Source: CAYRFU01 sp964423525 (GTDB lineage: Bacteria; Vulcanimicrobiota; Xenobia; Xenobiales; JADMJV01). From it: a DNA stretch of 7,018 bases. Positions 1-4,428 of the stretch are shown piece by piece (the first letter of the stretch is position 1; each line of letters opens with the position of its first letter). The stretch covers positions 1 through 7,018 of the forward strand of contig CAYRFU010000353.1 of NCBI GenBank assembly GCA_964423525.1, written 5' to 3'. Below the pieces are notes generated by a model, which saw only the letters and a program-made list of their open reading frames with translations, was not told the DNA's origin and ran no database searches. Made by a program: the position numbers and the translations under genes.

Positions 1-158
1 CAGCTCAACCTCGCATAACCCCCGCCAGCCCAGCCCTGCGTTCAACCCCGGCATTCCAGCTCAACATTGGGTCCAGTTCATAAAACTGCAAAACTCTAGC
101 AATCTCTGAGAAACAACCTGGAAAAGACCTGCTCAAAGGAAAGTCCTACGCTTAAGAC
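1..158. other. Intergenic spacer at left edge
   Basis: No gene can be supported here; one + frame is open from the window edge to a stop near base 107, but its translation looks like nothing known and it may be chance. The nonamer CAGCTCAAC occurs at 1-9 and again at 57-65. The decamer ACCCCCGCCA at 18-27 also occurs twice in the intergenic region near 2.48 kb. A small inverted repeat lies at 74-88 and is listed separately. The promoter of the downstream gene should lie here, but no convincing -35/-10 pair was found. Confidence 0.6.
74..88. promoter_or_regulatory. Small inverted repeat upstream of the XRE gene, possible operator
   Basis: CAGTT (74-78) and AACTG (84-88) form a perfect 5-bp inverted repeat around the spacer CATAA. 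It lies 70 bases before the start of a gene with an XRE-type DNA-binding domain, in an AT-richer patch suited to a promoter. XRE-family regulators commonly bind short dyads near their own promoters, so autoregulation is a reasonable inference. Arms this short can arise by chance, so confidence is low. Confidence 0.22.
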
Positions 159-941
159 ATGTTCGTCACACAATTCCACCTCAAAATCGTTCATCTGCGA
201 AAAAAGCTAGGCCTCACCCAAATCGAGGTCGCCAAACGAGCCGGAATACGTCAGTCCAGGCTCTCCTATCTTGAGAAAGGCCTCAGACCGCCAACCAATG
301 CCGAAGTCGTCGCTTTGGCCGAAGCCCTCCAGGTGAGCGTTTGGGACCTCCGCAAGTGCGCAACTCGACCCCCCCGATTCCAAGAAGGCCTCCTCCAAAC
401 CGGACGAATCCTCTATGAGCCCTTCTTTGCAGACCAGGACCGACCCAACTCGGTTCGCTACCGGGCGGCCAACCGAGACCACCCTAAGCCAGTTCAAAAA
501 ATTGTCAAAGAGCTGGAACAGCGCCGGGATTTCCAGCAACTCAACTTCTTCTGTGAACACCTGGCCAACGGCTCCGGCGACGAGGCACTCTATCTGATGC
601 GACTCCTGGACAAAGGAGGCGAGGCTTGCCTCGCCCAGCCGATCATGGGCCATTTAGCCCGCCCGCTTGTAGACCTCAGGACTCAGGATTACGTTGGGAA
701 CCGATACCTCCCCGCTATCCGGTTGGGTGAGGTTTTCTACTTTATTCAAGTTACATTCGCCACCCCGCGCCTCTACGCAGTAGATTTCCTGAGATGGAAA
801 GACGGCTGGACCGTCATTGAAATCGATGGCGATGGACACGATTCGAGAGGCGACCAGGAAAAGATGCGAGCGATCGGCCTCCCCACCATCCGGGTCCGCG
901 ATGTGCTGAGTACGGACCTCCCCGGAGTCGACCAGGTTTAA
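159..941 (+). CDS. XRE-family HTH protein fused to a DUF559/Vsr-like nuclease-type domain
   Basis: A 260-residue protein probably acting on DNA. Residues about 10-65 form a Cro/C1-type helix-turn-helix, with the typical LRKKLGLTQIEVAKRAGI core followed by SRLSYLEKG and a long helix ending in WDL. The middle (about 70-190) is not recognised. Residues about 205-248 carry D209, then the E221-I-D223-G-x-G-H227 cluster, D232, K235 and a GLPTIRV strand. This order resembles the DUF559 and very-short-patch-repair branch of the PD-(D/E)xK nuclease fold, where E-x-D-G-x-x-H replaces the usual ExK. The nuclease assignment is inference; the HTH is clear. ATG 159 is the only plausible start: an in-frame TAA lies at 153-155 and no other start follows soon. 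Its ribosome site is poor (AGGA at 137-140, 18 bases away). It could share a transcript with the dehydrogenase gene 36 bases downstream. The combination could be a restriction-related or defence protein, or a regulator with an inactive nuclease fold. Confidence 0.85.
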   Translation: MFVTQFHLKIVHLRKKLGLTQIEVAKRAGIRQSRLSYLEKGLRPPTNAEVVALAEALQVSVWDLRKCATRPPRFQEGLLQTGRILYEPFFADQDRPNSVRYRAANRDHPKPVQKIVKELEQRRDFQQLNFFCEHLANGSGDEALYLMRLLDKGGEACLAQPIMGHLARPLVDLRTQDYVGNRYLPAIRLGEVFYFIQVTFATPRLYAVDFLRWKDGWTVIEIDGDGHDSRGDQEKMRAIGLPTIRVRDVLSTDLPGVDQV

Positions 942-977
942 AGGAATCGATCCCAGCCTCAGGAACCCAGGGGTGCT

Positions 978-1964
978 ATGGCAAAGACGAAAATCGCGGT
1001 CGTAGGCTGCGGCTACTGGGGCAAGAACCTGATTCGAAACTTCTATCAGCTTGGCCTGCTTCAGGCCATCTGCGAAGACAACCCGGAGCAACGACTGCTG
1101 GCCCAGGAGATCGCCCCGGGCGTCCCTGTCATCGAGAGTTTCAGCGAGGTCCTCGCTTCCGACATCGAGGGCGTCGTCATCGCCACACCCGCCCCCACCC
1201 ACCACGTGCTTGGCCTGAAAAGCCTCGAAGCTGGAAAAGACACCTTCATCGAAAAGCCGCTGGCTCTCACTCTCGAGCAGGGTCGAGAGCTGGTAGCCAA
1301 GGCCGGCCAAGAGAGAATCCTGATGGTGGGCCATATTCTGGAATACCATCCCGCCTGCCGCAAGCTGGTCGAACTCGTGAAAAGCGGTGAATTAGGCGAA
1401 CTGCGCTACCTCTACTCCAACCGCTTGAGCCTCGGCAAAGTCCGACGGGAAGAGAACATCCTCTGGAGCTTCGCCCCCCACGATGTAGCTTTGGCCATCC
1501 GCATCACGGGACAGATGCCGACCTCGGTGGCCGCCTTTGGGGGCACCTACCTTCAAAACGAGATCGCCGACGTGACTGTAACCAATCTGGTTTTCCCGGG
1601 CGGGGTCCGAGGTCACATTCACGTGTCCTGGCTGCACCCGTTCAAAGAGCAACGCCTGGTCGTCATCGGCTCCAAGAAGATGGCCGCTTTCAACGGGGTC
1701 ACCGGCGACGTCACTTGCTACGACCAGAGAGTCGACATAGAGGGGGGAGAGCCGGTCCCCGTCAAAAGAGGCGGTGAAAAGATTCCCGTCGACACCACTG
1801 AGCCGCTAAGGCTTGAGTGTCAGGCCTTCGCCGAGGCGATCGCCACCCGCCAGCCCCCTCTCACCTCAGGCTTCAGCGGCCTTCAGGTCCTGGCGGTACT
1901 GGAGGCTGCCCAGGCCTCGCTTCAAAGTTCCGGCGGAATAGTGCCCGTCCGGGAGCCTCTATGA
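978..1964 (+). CDS. wlbA: Gfo/Idh/MocA oxidoreductase, WlbA/WbpB-like UDP-GlcNAcA 3-dehydrogenase
   Basis: A 328-residue cytoplasmic NAD-dependent dehydrogenase, the usual family length. The Rossmann motif G10-C-G12-Y-W-G15 binds the nucleotide. E92-K93-P94 is the family EKP motif with its catalytic lysine, and H168-D169 in the SFAPHD motif supplies the conserved histidine. The NILWSFAPHDV block is typical of WlbA/WbpB enzymes, which oxidise C3 of UDP-N-acetylglucosaminuronate so that an aminotransferase can add a 3-amino group. The hexapeptide acetyltransferase 594 bases downstream is of the type that acetylates that amine, which supports the substrate. The start is ATG 978, preceded by AGGGG at 969-973. 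The stop TGA overlaps an ATG (ATGA, 1961-1964), as at coupled gene junctions, yet only a tiny ORF follows. A 3-dehydrogenase for another nucleotide sugar is possible; family membership is firm, exact substrate less so. Confidence 0.93.
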   Translation: MAKTKIAVVGCGYWGKNLIRNFYQLGLLQAICEDNPEQRLLAQEIAPGVPVIESFSEVLASDIEGVVIATPAPTHHVLGLKSLEAGKDTFIEKPLALTLEQGRELVAKAGQERILMVGHILEYHPACRKLVELVKSGELGELRYLYSNRLSLGKVRREENILWSFAPHDVALAIRITGQMPTSVAAFGGTYLQNEIADVTVTNLVFPGGVRGHIHVSWLHPFKEQRLVVIGSKKMAAFNGVTGDVTCYDQRVDIEGGEPVPVKRGGEKIPVDTTEPLRLECQAFAEAIATRQPPLTSGFSGLQVLAVLEAAQASLQSSGGIVPVREPL

Positions 1965-2050
1965 AGTCATGCCCAGTTTTAGAAACCGGAGGCTTGAGCT
2001 GCGAGGAAAAAGACATCCAACTAAGACCCCTCGGCTCAACCACTCAGTAG
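1961..2050 (+). CDS. Possible 29-codon ORF coupled to the dehydrogenase gene
   Basis: The ATG at 1961-1963 overlaps the TGA of the dehydrogenase gene, and GGGAG at 1951-1955 sits 5 bases ahead as a fair ribosome site. The product, beginning MKSCPVLETGG and ending before TAG at 2048-2050, would be 29 residues with two cysteines. It resembles no family I know, including the N-terminus of the aminotransferase expected at this place in a WlbA-WlbB pathway. It may be a real small protein, the vestige of a lost downstream gene, or chance. Confidence 0.2.
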   Translation: MKSCPVLETGGLSCEEKDIQLRPLGSTTQ

Positions 2051-2133
2051 AAACGAAACACCTGGCTCAAGACCCTCCGACGCGGCTGATCTTTTCGCTA
2101 CCCCTTTCCACCGACAAAACACTACCAGCCAGG

Positions 2134-2160
2134 CCTTTCCGCCCTTTCCGGGCTTTTCGT
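2134..2160 (+). repeat. Three degenerate 9-base tandem units
   Basis: Units at 2134-2142, 2143-2151 and 2152-2160 read CCTTTCCGC, CCTTTCCGG and GCTTTTCGT, so the period is 9 with growing divergence. Within it, GCCC (2141-2144) and GGGC (2150-2153) can form a 4-bp stem followed by TTTT at 2154-2157. This is a poor candidate for an intrinsic terminator because the stem is short. Confidence 0.4.
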
Positions 2161-2217
2161 GTGTCACATTCTGTTCATTTTCTCTCAACAACCTGGACAC
2201 AGACTAGAAAAGCCCGG
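2148..2217 (+). promoter_or_regulatory. 11-bp perfect inverted repeat in the leader of the small ORF
   Basis: CCGGGCTTTTC at 2148-2158 is the exact reverse complement of GAAAAGCCCGG at 2207-2217, leaving a 48-base loop. An 11-bp perfect match at this spacing is unlikely to be chance. It ends 50 bases before the small ORF start and directly precedes the CCTCCT segment able to mask that ORF's ribosome site. The left arm also overlaps the alternative short GCCC/GGGC stem, so two mutually exclusive folds are possible. It could be a structured leader in RNA or a DNA site; the sequence alone does not decide. Confidence 0.4.
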
Positions 2218-2221
2218 TTTA

Positions 2222-2261
2222 CCTCCTCAATCTAAGCTAAAGCTAGCCGAACCTAAGGAGG
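2222..2261 (+). promoter_or_regulatory. Anti-SD/SD pairing ahead of the small ORF
   Basis: CCTCCT at 2222-2227 is complementary to AGGAGG at 2256-2261, the Shine-Dalgarno core of the small ORF. The stem can extend across an internal loop through GGT (2216-2218) and ACC (2264-2266). In RNA this would bury the ribosome site, so translation of the small ORF may depend on opening the hairpin. The loop of about 28 bases contains only weak inner pairing. Confidence 0.35.
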
Positions 2262-2267
2262 ATACCT

Positions 2268-2402
2268 ATGAAACCCCAGCTTCTCGTCGTCCGTAAACAA
2301 CTCGTGATGGCAACCCTCAACCACGACAGCAAGGTCATTATCAGAAAGGCTCGCAAGACTCCCCGACTCTGGACTCCCAAGTCGGTGGCGCACCTTAGAT
2401 AG
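2268..2402 (+). CDS. Small basic protein or leader peptide, 44 residues
   Basis: ATG 2268 follows TAAGGAGG (2254-2261) with 6 bases between, the strongest ribosome site in the window. The product begins MKPQLLVVRKQLVMATLNHD, contains one tryptophan, and ends SVAHLR before TAG at 2400-2402. It has about eleven lysines or arginines against one aspartate, so it is strongly basic, with no signal peptide or membrane segment. I recognise no family. It could be a small nucleic-acid-binding protein, a leader peptide for the acetyltransferase gene, or the first part of a longer reading frame: after the TAG the same frame stays open for 52 codons up to the acetyltransferase ATG. The signal is the ribosome site, not the protein sequence. 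Confidence 0.45.
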   Translation: MKPQLLVVRKQLVMATLNHDSKVIIRKARKTPRLWTPKSVAHLR

Positions 2403-2406
2403 ACCT

Positions 2407-2424
2407 GGTCGGGCCGGCCCGATC
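2407..2424. repeat. GC-rich palindrome just after the small ORF
   Basis: TCGGGCCGGCCCGA at 2409-2422 is a perfect 14-bp palindrome. In RNA it extends with a G-U and a G-C pair to 2407-2424, giving a 7-bp stem with a CCGG loop, only 4 bases past the TAG stop. No T-run follows, so it is not a classical intrinsic terminator. It may be a pause or stability hairpin, or a protein-binding site in DNA. Confidence 0.5.
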
Positions 2425-2449
2425 CAAGCCAACTCGCGGCGGCCGGCGC

Positions 2450-2474
2450 GGTATACGCGAAAAACCCGTATACC
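2450..2474. repeat. 8-bp hairpin with A-rich loop
   Basis: GGTATACG at 2450-2457 pairs perfectly with CGTATACC at 2467-2474 around the 9-base loop CGAAAAACC. Each arm contains the hexamer GTATAC, itself palindromic, so the site could also be read as two copies of a 6-bp operator spaced 17 bases apart. It lies about 85 bases upstream of the acetyltransferase start. Confidence 0.5.
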
Positions 2475-2496
2475 CCCGCCAAGTACCCCCGCCAAG
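2471..2496. repeat. Perfect 13-bp tandem duplication
   Basis: TACCCCCGCCAAG occurs back to back at 2471-2483 and 2484-2496. The unit length is not a multiple of three, which argues against this stretch being under coding constraint. The core ACCCCCGCCA is also found at 18-27 in the left-edge spacer. Confidence 0.6.
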
Positions 2497-2526
2497 CCAA
2501 CTCGCAGGGCCCAGCCAGTAAAGACA

Positions 2527-2556
2527 GGGGGACTTCCCCAAGCAGGGAACACCCTG
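2527..2556 (+). promoter_or_regulatory. Two small hairpins at the acetyltransferase ribosome site
   Basis: GGGG (2528-2531) and CCCC (2536-2539) flank ACTT. Four bases later CAGGG (2543-2547) and CCCTG (2552-2556) flank AACA. The AGGGAA used as ribosome site at 2544-2549, 9 bases before the ATG, falls inside the second hairpin, so initiation could be sensitive to RNA structure. The stems are short and the effect is inferred. Confidence 0.35.
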
Positions 2557-2558
2557 AT

Positions 2559-3131
2559 ATGGCTAACTACTATGCCCACGAAACAGCCGTCATCGACGAA
2601 GGCTGCGACATCGCGGACAACGTCAAAATCTGGCACTTCTCGCATATTATGCCGGGGTGCAAAATCGGAGAAGGATGCAGCCTCGGCCAAAACGTGGTCG
2701 TGTCGCCCCAGGTGGTGCTGGGGAAGAACTGCAAAGTCCAGAACAACGTGTCGATCTACACCGGGGTGGTCTGCGAAGACGACGTCTTCCTGGGCCCGTC
2801 GATGGTCTTCACCAACGTCTTCAACCCCAGAAGCGCGGTCAGCCGAAAACACGAGTATAGGCAGACCATCGTAGGCAGAGGAGCCTCGATTGGAGCCAAC
2901 GCCACCGTGGTGTGCGGCAATAACATAGGCCCCTTCGCCTTCATCGGAGCGGGAGCCGTGGTGACCAAAGAGGTGCGAGCCTACGCCCTGGTGCTCGGCA
3001 ACCCGGCCCGCCAAACCGGCTGGATGTCAGAATACGGGTTGAAGATGGAGTTCGACGACGAAGGGGTCTACCGGTGTCCCGAGACGGGTGAAATCTATCG
3101 CCTCAAGGATGGCCGAGTCACGAAAGACTAG
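2559..3131 (+). CDS. wlbB: WlbB/WbpD-like nucleotide-sugar 3-N-acetyltransferase (left-handed beta-helix)
   Basis: A 190-residue hexapeptide-repeat acetyltransferase of usual family length, expected to act in the cytoplasm as a trimer. Imperfect hexapeptide repeats run from about residue 10 to 155 (for example IGEGCSLGQNV, VLGKNCKVQNN, ASIGANATVVCGN). The IWHFSHIMPG start, the FTNVFNPRS loop and the VLGNPARQTGWM end are typical of the WxcM/WbpD subgroup. WbpD/WlbB acetylates the 3-amino group of UDP-2-acetamido-3-amino-glucuronate using acetyl-CoA, giving UDP-2,3-diacetamido-glucuronate, a precursor for surface polysaccharides. The WlbA-like dehydrogenase upstream supports this; related enzymes acetylate dTDP-3-amino sugars, so the exact substrate is uncertain. 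ATG 2559 has AGGGAA 9 bases upstream, and homology begins right there. The same frame is open back to the TAG at 2400. The 3' end overlaps the opposing Nudix gene by 14 bases. Confidence 0.92.
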   Translation: MANYYAHETAVIDEGCDIADNVKIWHFSHIMPGCKIGEGCSLGQNVVVSPQVVLGKNCKVQNNVSIYTGVVCEDDVFLGPSMVFTNVFNPRSAVSRKHEYRQTIVGRGASIGANATVVCGNNIGPFAFIGAGAVVTKEVRAYALVLGNPARQTGWMSEYGLKMEFDDEGVYRCPETGEIYRLKDGRVTKD

Positions 3132-4377
3132 CCCAACCAGAGAGACCCCCCACAGCCCGACCTTCCCGAGCCAACTTCTCGAGGTGGGCGCGAAGGGAGT
3201 GGAGGGCCAGGGGATGAGCCTCGGCAGGGGTATCGTCGTAGGCCTGGAGGACTAAGTCTTCCAAACTCCGAGGCTGGTCCGTCAGAACCCCCAGCACCTT
3301 AGCCTCCCGCGCCAACCGATGGGTCAGAAGATGGCGGCAAGGCTCAGAACCCGGTCCCAAAGGCGGCCCGTGGGCAGGCAAGACCAGGCGAGGCTCCAGC
3401 GACTGAAGCCGTTCGAGGCTCTGGCAGTAAGCCACCATATCTCCTTCGGGCGGAGCCACCACGATGGTTGAGATACTACTGACCATGTCCCCCGCAATCA
3501 AGACCTTGCGGTCGGCATTCCAAAGAGAGAGATGACCGGGAGCGTGGCCGGGAGTGTGAAGCACCTGGAAAGACCAGTCATACTCGAGGAGGTCCCCCTC
3601 GACCACCTCTCGCTCGACTTCGAACGGCAAGCGGGCGGCCGTCTCAGGGTGGGCCAGCACCGGAAGACCCAGAGCTTCCACCCCGCCGACGTGATCGGGA
3701 TGATGATGGGTCAAAAAAATCTCGGCCGACCGGAACTCCAAAGTCGCGAGATAGTCGGTGATTTGAGGTGAGCCGGGATCGACAATCAGAAGTCTTGAGC
3801 TCCCGATCACATAGGTGAGAGTGTGGCGGGCGGGAGGCAGGGTAGGCGTCTCCAGGGGCAGATAGACCAGGCCTGGGGCCATCGGTATGGTCGGGCCTTC
3901 CAAACCGTTGCCCCGACCCCGAGCCTGAAGGCGACGGGCCCCCTCTTCAAAACCATGGGCCTCGAAAGCCCGCAACGCTCCCAGGGTGGGAGGAGCAAAG
4001 AAAAGCTCGCTGCGAGACCAGGCGGCCAGAGCCTGGGAAGGAGTCATCCAGCAGCCGGCCACGACCTCCTTGCCGTCCACCTTCGGCTCCCGACTTTGGG
4101 GGCATTCGGCCAGATAAAACTGGGCCTCGAAACGGATGCGGGAGTAGCTCGGAGTCACCATCAGACCCGCTTTGGGAAGGTCGTCGGCCTCAAGTCGCAC
4201 CCCCGTCTCTTCGTGGAGTTCTCGCAGAGCGCAGCGCAAGGTCGACCCCTCGTCGGAAGGCTCGAGAGCCCCTCCGGGAAAAACGTGAAAGCCCGGCAAA
4301 AAAGGCGCGTCTCCGCCCCTCTGAACCAGAAAGACCCGGCCTTCTCGGATTAAGACTATGCCTCCAGCTTGCCTCAC
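3118..4377 (-). CDS. Nudix hydrolase fused to LACTB2-like metallo-beta-lactamase
   Basis: A 419-residue two-enzyme fusion. Residues 1 to about 140 are a Nudix domain resembling the NUDT19 type, with FLPGFHVFPGG at 26-36 and the catalytic RELHEETGV at 52-60; the first part of the Nudix box is spaced slightly off consensus. Residues about 165-340 are a metallo-beta-lactamase domain with H224-x-H226-x-D228-H229, H278 in TPGH, D297 in AGD and H336 in PAHG, the full metal-binding set. Residues about 350-409 look like the winged-helix tail of LACTB2-type enzymes, some of which are endoribonucleases. The Nudix half probably splits a nucleoside diphosphate-linked or CoA-type substrate. The frame is open further upstream to 4689, but that part lies antisense to the pilin-like gene and shows no homology. 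GTG 4377 is chosen because the first Nudix strand begins there. No clear ribosome site precedes it, so the exact start is uncertain. Confidence 0.88.
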   Translation of the reverse strand: MRQAGGIVLIREGRVFLVQRGGDAPFLPGFHVFPGGALEPSDEGSTLRCALRELHEETGVRLEADDLPKAGLMVTPSYSRIRFEAQFYLAECPQSREPKVDGKEVVAGCWMTPSQALAAWSRSELFFAPPTLGALRAFEAHGFEEGARRLQARGRGNGLEGPTIPMAPGLVYLPLETPTLPPARHTLTYVIGSSRLLIVDPGSPQITDYLATLEFRSAEIFLTHHHPDHVGGVEALGLPVLAHPETAARLPFEVEREVVEGDLLEYDWSFQVLHTPGHAPGHLSLWNADRKVLIAGDMVSSISTIVVAPPEGDMVAYCQSLERLQSLEPRLVLPAHGPPLGPGSEPCRHLLTHRLAREAKVLGVLTDQPRSLEDLVLQAYDDTPAEAHPLALHSLRAHLEKLAREGRAVGGLSGWASLS

Positions 4378-4393
4378 GAACTTGGGGTTCGCG

Positions 4394-4422
4394 TTGCACC
4401 AGGTGATCCCTTGGGTTAGAAT
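4394..4422 (+). promoter_or_regulatory. Sigma-70-like promoter for the pilin-like gene
   Basis: TTGCAC at 4394-4399 and TAGAAT at 4417-4422 are separated by exactly 17 bases and match the consensus at 4 and 5 of 6 positions. Transcription would begin about 7 bases downstream, at or near the GTG start codon at 4429. With no Shine-Dalgarno sequence before that GTG, a leaderless transcript is predicted. Confidence 0.45.
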
Positions 4423-4426
4423 TATC
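4421..4426 (-). promoter_or_regulatory. Possible -10 box for the Nudix-MBL gene
   Basis: On the minus strand this reads GATAAT, a 5 of 6 match to the -10 consensus, overlapping the plus-strand -10 box by two bases. It would give a transcript start near 4414 and a 5' leader of about 37 bases. No good -35 box lies at standard spacing, so the call is weak. Confidence 0.28.
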
Positions 4427-4428
4427 GG

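Larger units (their letters stand above)
2424..2505. repeat. 14-bp direct repeat flanking a hairpin and tandem repeat
   Basis: CCAAGCCAACTCGC occurs identically at 2424-2437 and 2492-2505, a 68-base offset. The copies enclose the GTATAC hairpin and include part of the second 13-base unit. A small insertion or duplication could leave such flanks, but no open reading frame or transposon-like terminal repeat is visible between them. Confidence 0.55.
1965..2558. other. 594-base structured intergenic region
   Basis: No conventional gene is supported between the dehydrogenase and the acetyltransferase, although an aminotransferase often sits between such genes. The region divides in two. The part to about 2260 is comparatively AT-rich and contains a 9-base period repeat, an 11-bp inverted repeat and a CCTCCT/AGGAGG pair. 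The part from about 2400 is very GC-rich and packed with palindromes, tandem repeats and small hairpins. Between them lies a 44-codon ORF with an excellent ribosome site. No good sigma-70 promoter was found; TGGACA at 2194-2199 resembles a -35 box but lacks a matching -10. Confidence 0.7.

Noticed and set aside
207..1349. Two consecutive minus-strand ORFs opposite the XRE and dehydrogenase genes
   Set aside because: The opposite strand encodes proteins with clear family motifs over the same bases; the antisense products show no recognisable domains and owe their length to GC-biased codon use.
2141..2157. Intrinsic terminator after the dehydrogenase gene
   Set aside because: The stem is only 4 bp and the T-run only 4 bases, and the same bases pair better in the 11-bp inverted repeat.
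1969..2235. 88-codon + strand ORF across the first half of the gap
   Set aside because: It has no ribosome site, its product is low-complexity and rich in Arg, Pro, Thr and Ser, and its PFR repeats simply reflect the 9-base tandem repeat. No similarity to any family is apparent.
2450..2496. CRISPR-like or integron attachment site
   Set aside because: There are only two tandem 13-base units with no spacers, and no integrase or Cas gene is near; it is better described as a simple duplication next to a hairpin.
2243..2500. 85-codon minus-strand ORF with a hydrophobic segment
   Set aside because: It would start with TTG without a ribosome site and lies antisense to the small ORF, across the repeat cluster. 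The hydrophobicity arises from the complement of the basic small ORF and GC-rich repeats.
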